In this document: positions 23,201 through 33,287 of the stretch, in pieces
Position numbering within the stretch: position 1 is the first letter of the stretch
How the letters are laid out: every line of letters starts with the position of its first letter
NCBI GenBank assembly: GCA_001661515.1
Contig: LUVW01000013.1
Coordinates: 258,024-322,023, forward strand
DNA: 64,000 nucleotides
Direction: 5' to 3'
DNA from: Capniomyces stellatus
Taxonomy: Eukaryota; Kickxellomycota; Harpellomycetes; Harpellales; Legeriomycetaceae
Notes under the pieces: model-generated
Database searches by the model: none
The model's input: the letters and a program-made list of their open reading frames with translations, nothing else
Told to the model about the DNA's origin: nothing
Program-made: the position numbers and the translations under genes

Positions 23201-23807
23201 TTCTGTTGCTGATAACGCGCCGATTTATCTGTCGCCGATATATACAAGCGACTATAACCCAGACCACGCTGTAAGCGGCTCAGAAGGCCAGTTGGTTGAT
23301 ACAAAACCCAACCAAGCGCACGAACAGCGAGGCAATAATATCAAAATAAAGAACATCAACATGAAGATAAAGCTGACCAACTCGGCAGTTTCAAGCATCA
23401 ACAACTCTGTTGATACGGATGTCGAGATGGAGAACGGCAACGGAGCGCACAACCAGCACCACAACCCTGAAGCTGTTGATGCACCAGACACTCGCGCGCC
23501 AACTGCTATAGGTGTTAATAGAAGCACCCCGCAGAAGCTCAAAAGGCTTCCCAAGCTGGCAACAACCAGTAGCATCACGCCAAAGTCAACAAAGCCACAA
23601 AAGCTGCCAAAGATCAAGATTTCCAAATCTATACTTTCGGCTGTTTCCAATAACCAGCAACCCTCTGGCCAGGCTGATATTGCTTTACCCGTTGAGGCTA
23701 ACGGTGGCGATGTTGACTCAGTCAATCAAAGTGGTGTGGAAAGTGCTGATAGGCCTGAGTTGGTGGGCCTTAATGGTACAGGTGGTTCTGTCAACGGGTC
23801 GTTATAG
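20241..23807 (+). CDS. Sds3/Dep1-like subunit of the Rpd3L histone deacetylase complex
   Basis: A single exon encodes 1188 aa. Residues about 478-610 match the Sds3-like family: ALQKLSQIETVFAGLREKLY, then KRLEHLEFEEEMLKKAIHP and a long coiled coil. Family members (Sds3, Dep1, BRMS1) scaffold the Sin3-Rpd3 large deacetylase complex in the nucleus. The first about 470 residues are extremely Glu/Lys-rich with a TEMETGME-type repeat, as in acidic Dep1. The C-terminal half is Ser/Asn/Pro/Lys-rich and apparently disordered, with PKKKKPKQK and PKLPKIKISK patches that could be nuclear signals or bind DNA. At about 1190 aa it is far longer than Sds3 (about 330) or Dep1 (about 400). The first ATG is used, but the ATG at 20359 is also possible. 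Whether it is closer to Sds3 or Dep1 is not resolved. Confidence 0.75.
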   Translation: MKDRGEIGLEMTRDTRHFMRENSEKVKNSKDIKIKIKIKMEDMDSVDNVFETDSELDTLSSYSGHSSDLGIEMSDIIPSQDIEFGESVEEGDETKEEEDEEEVVLEHSEKEAGLSKEKNMDKGGDEKKQGNRKLDVEGKKRYKGDCDIEMDLYENTEGDDKLEDKVSESQVDEKETDGVALESKKRKAESEETEEKEAAEVKAKKSKGKNGVCEEGEVGSDTGESVETKTGECLMDISGENGTEGKAMSETSTESTNVDELGSSHRSVEEEEVAEVVEQGRKQVDRIDKIGETKPILNECMNEELNSKKLESVGKEEKMEVDTEMEGKEESKVGGGIGQENEADVLVESKEGLNEPAEGVELSIYGGIGVGKKEEREAKKGEEGEKGIAVGKESEDAEDGSEAELFKVEQNVGVGSDAETEADEELNMGEEVDEAEIETGMETEMETGMEAETEEDVEAEVEEDVEAEVEEDVEAEVGFNSSEVAETHRIYALQKLSQIETVFAGLREKLYIKRLEHLEFEEEMLKKAIHPALVKELKELKESQQERVRRLRVQHKLQKQSFIRQFEQSVNSAQVTFASKKMALRQQMLSLLGLQLSRAKDNYAFGVYSVNSMLQNEPSLFGYGYDFGFGSGNNKLSLEGSNSSAKTKAKSKNKAKDKVDKKKRNGELLNINGEDGSADRDGDAGRGDQAKRVRLNLCGASQEEADSDFLAMGIPVLPKPVVKPPKQKIKQPKSNTSNSASINSGMRIKTNTSIKTKATSTNNPSSTSVNSQGQNHDTNFSQNANPGLNTELNDAPKKKKPKQKYIKKSSLVPTIFPPNHPALHSSSIGDTASNTAINSSASVYNQAQKQPRYKPPKNSGSQSQAQVQVQVQAQYPDPSYIYSPNQPLGVATNMLPKPNSVHPTELQPQAMYISNGTTAIQQISNSNHVPVSSSLPNILSRDPDLESDSPAVVGTTKIAIAKPNPKPKSSGAKIKLAPVSISNSVSNSVADNAPIYLSPIYTSDYNPDHAVSGSEGQLVDTKPNQAHEQRGNNIKIKNINMKIKLTNSAVSSINNSVDTDVEMENGNGAHNQHHNPEAVDAPDTRAPTAIGVNRSTPQKLKRLPKLATTSSITPKSTKPQKLPKIKISKSILSAVSNNQQPSGQADIALPVEANGGDVDSVNQSGVESADRPELVGLNGTGGSVNGSL

Positions 23808-24259
23808 AAATGTGGTCAAGTTGGGTTCTGTCTTCTGAGCTTCTGGATTCTGACTCGAAATCTACTATTAATCCCAGCTCTCCAGAAACTCTGGCTACTG
23901 ATGGTAAAGCGCTTTACCAACTTCAACATGATTTCTTCAATTATTATTATTTATTTATTTATTTATTTTTCAATTTATTATTACTTTATATTCTCGGTTA
24001 ATTGTTTTATCTGCATAATTTTACTTATTTGTTTTGCCTTCTTTAACTCGAGCAAACCTTGCCGTTATCATCCAACTTTATATATAAACTTGAGCGGTTT
24101 CTTTTTTTGTCAATGCTCTTAACTGTTGATGATGGTAAGATCTTCCATTTTGTTTACAACTTGGGTTAAACCTTCTTGTTCCTGCTGGTGGGTAAATGCA
24201 CAAACTTCGGATTGATTTTTTATGAATTTGCAATATACTTTGGTGATTGGCTCAGTGCA

Positions 24260-24310
24260 TTTTTCTCGAGAAATAAAATGTGTCAGTTTTTTTTTATTTC
24301 TCGAGAAAAA
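24260..24310. repeat. Perfect 19-bp inverted repeat, 13-nt loop
   Basis: The left arm TTTTTCTCGAGAAATAAAA (24260-24278) and right arm TTTTATTTCTCGAGAAAAA (24292-24310) are exact reverse complements, separated by 13 nt. Each arm also holds the palindrome TTTCTCGAGAAA or its equivalent. It could form a hairpin or cruciform, be a terminal part of a small mobile element, or be a paired binding site. Confidence 0.85.
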
Positions 24311-25391
24311 AATCATCTTGGTCAGCAAGGAATTTCATGCAACGAAAAACGGCCGAGTCCAGTTTTACTAGAAAGACCAAATATTTTATTTATTTACTTG
24401 ATTTATTAACAACAGAATCAACAACATAAACGTTGAAACCACCATACTACAGGAAAAAAAATTTGTAAATAACCAAATCAAACACTTTGAAAAAAACACC
24501 TATTGGCGTAGTATGAGACTTGTGATTATATTATGTTTTTTACTCATTTAGTTGCTATAATTAAACAATTTGCGTATTATTTATTTTGAATTTGTAATTA
24601 CGAGTAATACCAGTCCTCCAATAATAATTAAGTTTTAATTGATTGTTTACTGAAGCATTTCTATCTTGATTTTATCGCTTTTTAAGCTACTTTCAACCAA
24701 GAAAATTAAACTAAAGATTCAATCATACCATAGGTTAGCAATATAATCTCCCAAGTTTACAAATCAAGTTACAAAAAATGTATGATGTATCTGAAAAGCA
24801 GTCAAATCAATTACTGCTTAGGTAATTTAATTCAAATTGTAAATGGTTTTTCTTTATTTTTAAAGAAAAAGTGCATTATCATTTGATTGAATTTTGATAT
24901 TTATTGGCGGCATTCCACATTTACTTGCGTTTTGGGAATTAACGCTGAGGTTGAAGCTGGAATATTTTTTTTATCGAATTATTATAAGCACAACTATTAT
25001 TTGAGATTAATTAAGTTTTTCTATATTGATGTTTAAATAACTTTAGCGGTCGCTATTATAATATTCTGGCTAAATTACACCTACTCTGGGTGATTTTTAC
25101 TATACGAAAATTCAAAACGTGCCTTCTCACAGCCAATAATACTGCCACGTTAACATCCCAATTGATCGTTGCTCTTTGTTTTTTCCCTTCATACTATCTG
25201 TAAATGATTCAGGACTTTATTTGCCTTTACAAGACAAAAAAAAGCGACTAAATGTGCAAACGGAAAGGAAAGAAAGTTGGGATAAAAATAATTTGGAATT
25301 TTTGAAAGAAAAAAAAACGATTAAAAAAAAAAAACTTGAAGTTAAAGTGTATAAGAATCTGCCACAGTCCTCACCTTTTCTTTCAGTAAGA

Positions 25392-25438
25392 TAAACCATA
25401 ACTATCTTTCAAAAAGCTAAACCATAACCACCTTTCAA
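25392..25438 (+). repeat. Duplicated 21-bp promoter element
   Basis: TAAACCATAACTATCTTTCAA (25392-25412) recurs as a 19/21 match at 25418-25438, with a 26-bp period, ending 123 bp before the next start codon. It may be a doubled factor-binding site or a simple tandem duplication. Confidence 0.6.
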
Positions 25439-25561
25439 TAATTGATTACAGTTTTTTCTTTGTTAGTTGTTGTAACTTTAAACATATAGATTGTTTAAGA
25501 CAGATAGAACCCGCAAGTTGAATACCGTGCTTTTAAAAACCTCCATATAACCCTAAATAAT

Positions 25562-26359
25562 ATGAATATATTCAGACACTTCACCAAGCTAAAGATTCTG
25601 CTTTTCACGTCATTGCTGGCAGTAGTTTTTATTGTTTTCAACTCGACTGATGACTTTGTTATGGATGTAAAGGTTCTTGCGGGCCAGCTGACCGGCAAAT
25701 ACACCATAGAGGACAACATCGGGTACTTTAAGTTTGGAATAATGTCAAGAATTAGAATGCTTCAGAGAACCGGGATAGAGTGCCCAGAGCTCAGATCAAC
25801 AAAGGGTAACAAGTGTAATTCCGTTGGATACTTCATTCTGAACGGCAGGGCTAACAGCACCAAGGAAATGAATAGCTGGGACGAGTTTAAACCCCAGATT
25901 TTCAAAGTAATGCCAACACAGAGCAGCACTTTAGGTCTGAGCAGCAAAATCAGAAATGAAAACAGGGTTATAAGATTGAGTTTAATATACTACTTGCTTT
26001 TCTTGGAAATCCTGGAGACAAAACACGACTGCTACATTGTCCTTGAAGACGACATGACACTGGTTGATAGAGAACAGTATCTTGAAGAGCTGGAAGTAGT
26101 AAAGGCATCCGACCTTGACTACTACTCCTTCTACAACTCGGGCGGTGGTGGTAGTGGAAGTGTAGATTACGACTACAGTGCTACAGCCTTGTTCTATAGA
26201 AAAGAGTTCTTGGAGAGGTTTGCATTCTATCTGCTCGAGTACTCTGCCCATGTGCCAATAGATCTACTGCTTTCAGCGTTTGCGCCAGGATGTAAAACAA
26301 GAAAGAAATTAGTGCACCATACTGGTCCAAGATTGGAATTTATCGAGTCAAGAGAGTGA
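25562..26359 (+). CDS. Type II membrane glycosyltransferase-like protein
   Basis: A single exon encodes 265 aa. A short basic N-terminus precedes one membrane segment (residues about 10-26, ILLFTSLLAVVFIVF), typical of Golgi type II enzymes. The luminal part has CYIVLEDDMTLVD, an acidic EDD motif of the kind that binds metal and nucleotide-sugar. It then has a YSATALFYRKEFLERF segment and VPIDLLLSAF, which recall the late part of GT54 (GnT-IV) and related LPS-type (GT25) transferases. It lacks the stem and domains of full-length GT54 enzymes and is short. Donor and acceptor sugars are unknown. Three neighbouring Cys residues (CPEL, GNKCN, GCKT) could form disulfides. No intron is needed. Confidence 0.55.
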   Translation: MNIFRHFTKLKILLFTSLLAVVFIVFNSTDDFVMDVKVLAGQLTGKYTIEDNIGYFKFGIMSRIRMLQRTGIECPELRSTKGNKCNSVGYFILNGRANSTKEMNSWDEFKPQIFKVMPTQSSTLGLSSKIRNENRVIRLSLIYYLLFLEILETKHDCYIVLEDDMTLVDREQYLEELEVVKASDLDYYSFYNSGGGGSGSVDYDYSATALFYRKEFLERFAFYLLEYSAHVPIDLLLSAFAPGCKTRKKLVHHTGPRLEFIESRE

Positions 26360-27347
26360 TTTCTTTTTCTTTTTTGTTTGCATCCTTGTAGAACTTGGGA
26401 TTCCTAGACTAACCGCGTTTAAGCTTAAACTTTACATTCAACATTAGAATAGATTTTATCAGATAGCTAGACTGGAAACATACCAGTCTCTGGCTACTTG
26501 GGTAGACTTTATTAGAGGCTTTTTCATATTAAATATATGTATATTCATTCATTCTTCCTAAATAAAAAAAAGCAATAAAAAGCTATGTAAAAAGCTAATG
26601 AAGCCGAATAACAAAGTCAATGGGCCGCAGGTCTGATGGTTTTGATTGACACAATTTCTTCGAGTCGTTTTGGGGTTGTAATCAGTTTCACAAAGCCTTT
26701 AAATTATTATACGAGTATCGAGTTTGTGGGTTTTTTAAACTTTGATCTTTTCTCACTTGGACAGTTGATAACTAAATGGCTAACAAAAAACGAAAAAATG
26801 TTGATTTTTTTTTTTTTTACGAGATATTGTTTTACCTGGTGTAATTGGCCGAGTTAAAAATAATCTTCCTAAACCAGTTTGGCAATTCTTCCATTTAACT
26901 TGTAAATAGCAAAAATAGCAGAAAAAAACGCCCGTAAACGACTGGAGGGTTTAAACCAGTCATTTTTTAACTTTGCCAAAAAGAGTTGAGTTTGCTAAAA
27001 AAGGATATTAGGTTGGTTTTATACTTTTCTTTTTCTTCCTATTTAGCCCACTATTACTTATTTTCAAGCGTAAAACAGTCTATTTTTTGTTACAACTAAT
27101 CTACTTGTATTCCAGGTCCTTTAATTCCCTTAAACAATCTATCTACTGAAAAAAAACAACGAATTTTCAGCAGGAAGTAAAGTACGAACCAAAAATCTAC
27201 AAAAGCAGTCCAGATTTACACTTCCGCTAAAATATAATAGCTAGGTTGGTAATAATCCTGCTGGAAATCTAGACATAGCCAATTTAACCACTTTTTTTCG
27301 TGTTTACTCTTTCTGCTTGAAAGTAAATTTTAAAAGAAAAAGACATC
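26360..27347. other. Spacer, no gene seen
   Basis: AT-rich 1 kb between plus-strand genes with long A and T runs (T12 near 26806). Short open frames have no recognisable content. Confidence 0.6.
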
Positions 27348-28033
27348 ATGGACTATTACAAGGTCTTGGGCATCGAAAAAAGTGCTTCGTTTGAAGAAAT
27401 CAAAGAGGCATACAGAGCCTTGATTCTAGCTGTAAGCCAAATAAATTTCCATTATTTTGCATACTTAAACCAGCTCCACCTATTCAGCTGTTGCCTTTTT
27501 GGTGGTCTGATTTATACTTTGTGGCACAATTTCACTATTAAAGATGGGCTGCTTATACTTTTATTGATTGCGATTATCGAATAGCTGCATCCAGATAAAA
27601 GCCTGATTGCCAAACCTTCGATCATAAACACAGATCTAAAATCAATGGAGATTACTCAAGTCCAGCAAGCATATAACATACTAAAGGACCCTATCTCCAG
27701 ATCCGACTACGATCAAGCATACGATGCATACATCAATAAACAGCTGGGGATCGTCAACGAAGAAATTGACTTGGACGATATGTTTTATGACGAGGGTAAA
27801 TCAAATTCGCACTCCAACCATCAACCTTTATCTTTTTGTTCTTTTACCTATTTATACACAGTTTATTTGACTTTGATTATTGTTGTATCATGATAGCCAA
27901 CAACGAATTCAGCTACACCTGCAGATGTAGCGGTGTTTACTTGGCTTCCGAGGACGAAATGGATTTAGGAAAAGATGTCTTCCCTTGCTCATTATGCTCC
28001 CTGAAAATCAGAGTTTTATACCTGCCCTTATAA
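27348..28033 (+). CDS. DPH4: Diphthamide biosynthesis protein 4 (DnaJ + CSL zinc finger)
   Basis: Exons 27348..27431, 27585..27795 and 27897..28033 give 143 aa; phases 0 and 1 fit. Residues 1-75 are a J domain with the HPDK motif intact at the start of exon 2 (LHPDKS), made from YYKVLGIEKSAS and VQQAYNILKDP. The C-terminal half is a DPH-type zinc finger with ligands in TCRCSG and PCSLCS. The combination defines Dph4/Jjj3, the J-protein that helps Dph3 and the Dph1-Dph2 iron-sulfur enzyme make diphthamide on elongation factor 2 in the cytosol. Size is close to homologues (about 150-170 aa). It is tail-to-tail with TSC10. Confidence 0.93.
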
Positions 28034-28659
28034 TGGATTCCAGCTAAAGTGATCATATAGAGCAACTGAAGGTCACTATTCGACTAAGCTATCACTGCGC
28101 GTTTTACTACCGCTGCTATCACTTTTGCGGTGGTAGGGAGGGAGAAGGGGTTGTATATTCAATTGTATATTATATTTTTGTCTTTATTTTATTTTATATA
28201 TATATATCCCGTCCCTAATCAAAGCATCCTCGTTTAGTAAAGTCATACAATTTGCTATTAATTTCGAATTCAATAATACCTCAGATTCTTAGAATCCTAA
28301 TACTTTACATTGTTTAGATTCCATGTGTCCAAATATATAACAAATGTATACCAACATATATCAACCCCATTTCATTTAGTCGAATTCTTAACAAACTCTT
28401 AGCTTGGGTTGGGCTGGGTTATTTTAGTTTATTTCAACCACAAAGATCAGAGTTGAAACTCAAAAAAGATATGCAAATAACAGGAAAATAAAGACTACAA
28501 AGAAATGCATGTCCTAGTTAGTAAAAGTGGCATAACCGCGGTAGTTCTTTTTAAAACATTTATTTTTTTAAAAGAAACATGGTGGTGATATAGCATGGGA
28601 TACATAGCGAGAATAGTAATTTATAGTGATACACGCACACACACATATATGTAAACCCA
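28034..28659. other. Spacer between convergent DPH4 and TSC10
   Basis: AT-rich 3' flanks. A TATA dinucleotide tract lies near 28195-28206 and a CACACA run near 28635. No gene. Confidence 0.6.
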
Positions 28660-29655
28660 CTACTCCTGCTTTGGACGATTACTGCCAAACTTTGTAACAA
28701 GAATGTCAACATAGATCCTCCAAGGAATAAATGCTATCCAAGCCACAACAGCCAACACCGAGTCAATCAAAAAGTTGTTTGTTGGCATAACTCCTCTCGA
28801 GGAAACTCTGAATAAAGTTGAGACCAAATCGCTAGTAATAACCACCTCTCCACGGTCCAACCCCTTGAGCAAAGCCGAAGAGCACTGTTCCGGTGTCAAG
28901 CCTTCCTCCTCGCCCTCGACCTCAAGCGTAATCTTTGGCTTGGTTTCGTTTTCCTTTTCATACCCTGGCGACAGTATAGTTCCTGGGTAATAAACAGAAA
29001 CCCCAATATCATACGCCTTCAACTCGTTTCGCAGTGACTCTGCAAGCCCACGAACCGCAAACTTTGAGGGTGAGTACTGCGAGTACCCTATCAAGCCAAG
29101 CATACTCAATGTGGACCCAACAATTATTACATGGCCTTGGGTGTTTGTAGCAACCATTCGTTTTACTGCATCATGTATGGTATAAAGAGTTCCAAAATAA
29201 TTTAGCTTCATTGACTTTTCATACACCTCCACATCCTGCTCAATAAACAGCCCTGGGTAGGCTGCTCCAGCACACGTGAAAACATACTCGACAACTCTTC
29301 CCTGCTTCTCAATAGCCTCATCCAAAGCCTGCTTGACCTTGACTTTGTCTGTACAATCCGCTGCCACGAAAATTACTTTTTGCTTTTCGTTTACTCTACA
29401 CGCTTCTATTTCTATAACTGCTTTTTTTAATTCCTCTAAACCTCTCGCGACGATTGTCACTGAGGCCCCTCGCCTAAACAAATCTCTGGCCACAGATTTT
29501 CCTAGACCCGAACTTCCTCCCGTTACATAGCAATGTTTGCCATCCACATTGAATTTTCTGCCTGTGAACCTTAATATCAATTCGCAGATCCCTCCAATCG
29601 CCACGAGCCACCCACTTATCTTGATTATACTAATTACAACACTTGAAAAAGACAT
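28660..29655 (-). CDS. TSC10: 3-ketodihydrosphingosine reductase
   Basis: A single exon encodes 331 aa of the short-chain dehydrogenase family. An N-terminal hydrophobic anchor (residues about 8-30) precedes the cofactor motif TGGSSGLGKS at residues 45-54. The active site is complete: Ser181 in GSTLS, Tyr194 and Lys198 in YSPSK. A second hydrophobic segment near residue 300 (VLAVVAWIAFIPW) and a basic tail match KDSR/TSC10 of the endoplasmic reticulum. It reduces 3-ketodihydrosphingosine to dihydrosphingosine with NADPH, the second step of sphingolipid synthesis. Length matches the family (yeast 320, human 332). It is divergent from NOP12 across a 658-bp shared promoter region. Confidence 0.9.
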   Translation of the reverse strand: MSFSSVVISIIKISGWLVAIGGICELILRFTGRKFNVDGKHCYVTGGSSGLGKSVARDLFRRGASVTIVARGLEELKKAVIEIEACRVNEKQKVIFVAADCTDKVKVKQALDEAIEKQGRVVEYVFTCAGAAYPGLFIEQDVEVYEKSMKLNYFGTLYTIHDAVKRMVATNTQGHVIIVGSTLSMLGLIGYSQYSPSKFAVRGLAESLRNELKAYDIGVSVYYPGTILSPGYEKENETKPKITLEVEGEEEGLTPEQCSSALLKGLDRGEVVITSDLVSTLFRVSSRGVMPTNNFLIDSVLAVVAWIAFIPWRIYVDILVTKFGSNRPKQE

Positions 29656-30313
29656 TACGAGCAGCTGGTTATTTCACTTTTATGATATTTATGTAGTTGT
29701 GGTTGTTGCCAGATTGATCAGATAACCAAGTAAAACAACTGGTTCTATATAAATGTTTATTAAAAACTCGTAAACAAAGATATTAGCTTGATTACTCGGA
29801 GCATATAATGCTCGCCATTTTCAATAAATAAATAAAACGCTCGCCCACTATTTACAAAAGTAAATAAAAAGTGTATTGTTTCAAGTCATTTAGCTAAAAC
29901 AAATGTAAAAAAAATACTGTGGCATATTAAACATTCATTGGTGCTCCAACCTTTGATCCAACTTTATTAACAAATCCCAACTCCAACAATAACGCTAAAC
30001 TATTTTATTACTAGGAGCCTAAACCTCTAGCATTTGGTAAATATACTAGGCGTGAATTACTTTTTTTTTTTATGATTTTGTAATTGAAATTAAAAAGTAA
30101 AATTTTTTTTATTTGATTCGAGTAAATTTGAAAATTTTAATTTTCTAGCGATCAAAATAATCAAAGAAATACAGTGAATTGAATCGAATTGCAACTCATT
30201 TGTCAAAGTTAGAATCGGCAACAGAACTGCAGATATATAGAAATATAGCTAAATAGCATTTCCAAGGGTATAACATTTAAATTGTTTGATAGAACTGCAA
30301 AGCAACAGCAAAA
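29656..30313. other. Divergent promoter region TSC10 / NOP12
   Basis: AT-rich 658 bp between two start codons. It holds an RRPE-like TGAAAATTTT at 30129-30138 on the NOP12 side and a T10 run near 30061. No gene. Confidence 0.6.
30129..30138 (+). promoter_or_regulatory. RRPE-like TGAAAATTTT upstream of NOP12
   Basis: The sequence TGAAAATTTT lies 175 bp before the NOP12 start. It resembles the ribosomal RNA processing element (TGAAAAATTTT) known from yeast ribosome-biogenesis promoters. The same 10-mer precedes PWP2 and NOP9 in this window. AT-rich background makes chance matches possible. Confidence 0.4.
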
Positions 30314-32254
30314 ATGACAGAGTACAAAAAAGGCGAGTTGTCAAACTTTTTCATGAAAAATGTTGATTCAAAAGCAATCGACAATAATCTTGACACGCTG
30401 TTCAAGGAGAAGAAGGATACACTAGAGGACATTATAGCCAAGACCATCCCAAAGGCACCAAAGGAATCTGAAGAGTCTAAAAACAACGTGTCGAAAAAAG
30501 AGAAAAAGAAAGGGAAAAAGGCTCTCAAAGCATTGGAAAAAGGAAGCGATGAGCAAGAAAGTGCGAATTCAATTGAAGGTGAAGCCAAAGTAGATTTGAG
30601 CAGCAACAAAAAGAGAAAGAGTGCTGAAGCAGGCGTAGAAAACAAAGAAGATTCTGAGGAGGCCCAAGGTGAAAAGTCGGAAGACGCAGTCAATGATGCC
30701 GCAGCAAAAGAACAGAATAAAGTTCAAAAGACCAAGAGAGCCAAGTTAGACATTGACTCTGGCGATGACTCTGACAACGAAGTTATAGTAAAAAGCAGTG
30801 CAAAGGAAAAGACCAAACAGGAAAAGTTGGCAGAGGCTGACCGAACTCTGTTTATTGGAAACTTGACAGTTGAAGCTTTAAAAAATAAGGTAAGAGTGTG
30901 TGGGTTTACTGCCACTGTATAAACATTACTTTCAAAAGAATCTGATGTGTATAGTGAAAACAATAAAATAAAAAGACAGTAAACGCCAGTGTAAAACCGC
31001 ACCACGTACATAATCACCTGCACAAACGCGTAACCAATACAATGTGTTATTTAATGTACAAATTAGAAACTCCAAAAACAACTGCTAGCCTTGTTTAAAG
31101 TGCACGGAAAAGTCAAGAGTATCAGATTCAGATCAATTGTAAGTCCGTGCTTTATCTTGTTTAGATTCCGCATATTCATTTTTTTTTGTTTATCTAAACT
31201 CGTTGCTATGAATTTCGTATATATATAGTTTGTATTATTTTGCAATGAAAATGACCGGAAGGTGTGTTTGATTTAAATGTTTAATTAGGCATTTTCAGAG
31301 CCAGTATCTAAGCGTATAGCGTACTTGAAAGGAGTCTTCCATCCTGAGAAGGATACTTGCAACGCTTACATTGTGATGGAGTCGCCAGAAGATGTCAAGA
31401 AGGCTGTTGTTTTAAATGGAAGCATATTTGAAGGCCGCCACATTCGAGTTGATTCCACTGTTGCTACTGATGTAATGATAATATTTAAACTTTTGTTATC
31501 AGTAAATTGCTAATTACACTGTCGGATTTTGAATCGGGATGTGTTTTACAACAAACTAAGTTCTGCGTTTAATTTACAACCACTGGCTTTTTTTTAGAAA
31601 AAAGATAATAAGAGGTCTGTCTTTGTTGGAAACCTGACATTCACTGCCAAGGAAGAAGAACTATATACCCACTTTGAATCATGCGGTGCAATCGAGTATG
31701 TCCGTATCATTCGCGATTCTGCAACTGGTCTTGGAAAGGGATTTGGTTATGTCCAGTTCAAGGTACACCTATAGTACATATACCTTAGGATTTGTATTTG
31801 TATTTATTGTTATTGAAATAATAAGCTTTGTATTTAGCTTGATAAAAACCGGTATGATGTTTAATAATGACGTCTATTTGAATTAGTTTTGCAGAGAACT
31901 GTGTCTAATTGCCACTGCCACTGTTATTTTATTTTATTTTATTTTTTTGCAATTATTGCTATTGTGTAGGATGCCTCCTCCGTCCCACTGGCAACAAAGC
32001 TAAACAAATCTGATTTTGGCGGGAGACAGCTCCGAGTTAGCAAGTCTACAGAAAACCCAACAAAGTACACCAAGTCATCGACTGGAAAGCTCATTAAGGT
32101 GAAAAACACAAAGGGTAAGGAGAGCGACGGAAAGGGCGGGAAGCCCAATAAGTCGGTCGAAGGCATGCGGTCCCAAAGACCTGATAGTAAACCTATTGTC
32201 AAAGACTACAAGTCGGGAGCTTACCGAAGAATTAAAGACAAAAAATCCCTCTAA
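30314..32254 (+). CDS. NOP12: Nucleolar protein 12 (RBM34-like, two RRMs)
   Basis: Exons 30314..30889, 31067..31138, 31289..31471, 31598..31762 and 31970..32254 give 426 aa; all junctions are phase 0. The N-terminal 170 residues are Lys/Glu-rich. RRM1 spans about 177-270 with RNP2 [10 protein letters not shown] and an insert between its beta strands; RRM2 spans about 284-355 with [10 protein letters not shown] and the RNP1 sequence GKGFGYVQF. The basic tail ends in [10 protein letters not shown]. This architecture defines Nop12/RBM34, a nucleolar factor needed for pre-25S rRNA processing and large-subunit assembly. Length is close to yeast Nop12 (459). Introns fall within both RRMs. It is followed on the same strand by PWP2, another ribosome-assembly factor. 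Confidence 0.92.
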
Positions 32255-33111
32255 GCTAATCCGGGGTCACAAGTTAAACACCCCTTCTCCCCTTTATTTT
32301 ATTTATTTTTTTCTCTTTTGTTGGGATAATGCTTTGTAGAATTGTTTATTTTTATTGACAACTAACACCATGATATATATCAAATAAAAAAAGCTATCAA
32401 GTTTACCCTCGGGCAAATTCAGTATAATATTGGTGTAAAGTTACTCTATAAAGTGTCATACTGGTCGGTTTATTCACATACAGGTGGCTAGAAAAAGTTG
32501 CGTGGGTATGTAGAAATACAAAAATACAAATAAATGGCAAACATGCTAACAGTATTGTGTAGCCAAATAGAAATAAAATAAAAATAAACTATTTAGCAAG
32601 GAGCATAAAAAGTACTTCTCCTGGGTCACCTAAATTATATAAAACAAAGTATCGAATATGTCAGTACGCAGTTTACAAATAGCACATCCATCCTCTCCGT
32701 GCATACTGTGGCTAGCTCAAGTAAATAGCCCAATGTAAATGGTGTGTGTAGAAAGCAGGTTTGCAATCAGATATCTGCCCTTTCGTTAATATCTCAATTT
32801 TAAAAACTAATTTTACAGACTTTGACAAGGAGCAAGTTCTGGTGGCATGCGATTAATAAATTGTATTTATTTCTATCGAATCGGTAAATTGGAAAAACAA
32901 AAAAAAAATTCCAGAAACTCTAGACCATCGAAATCCAAAAATCTCGCGGTCTATGTTAAATCGCTGTTTACCAATCTGTTACACCAAAACGAATACATTG
33001 AGACAAATACAAATACTAACAACAGCCACCAGAGCCGCTGCCATCACCAAAATCCATAAGCCATTTTAACAAACGCATCAATTTTCATAATGCTCTGTCA
33101 TCTTGGCGTCT

Positions 33112-33287
33112 TTAAATCATATTACTAGACGTTTCATCATATATTATCCTGCTTCCTCCTACTATTAACTCGCCTCGCTGGATGGAATCCAGATTATCAA
33201 GATTGTTGCAAAAAAATAAAATAATCAAAATAGACTGAACTTACCTTTGTGAGCCTGGTTGTGCCAGGAATAGCCGCATTGCCTCTT
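33112..33287 (-). other. Possible small spliced ORF (very weak)
   Basis: Two frames join in phase across a GTAAGT...CAG intron (33178-33244): complement(33245..33287) encodes AAIPGTTRLTK and complement(33112..33177) encodes ELIVGGSRIIYDETSS before a stop. The order AIPxT...GGxRIIYD recalls eIF4E-binding proteins, but the essential Leu five residues after the Tyr is absent and no start exon could be placed. Treat as unproven. Confidence 0.15.

Larger units (their letters stand above)
23808..25561. other. Spacer with inverted repeat, no gene
   Basis: AT-rich 1.75 kb between two plus-strand genes. It contains a TTTA-repeat tract near 23950-23970, a perfect 19-bp inverted repeat at 24260-24310 and a duplicated 21-bp element at 25392-25438, the last inside the likely promoter of the next gene. 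No supported coding sequence. Confidence 0.6.
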
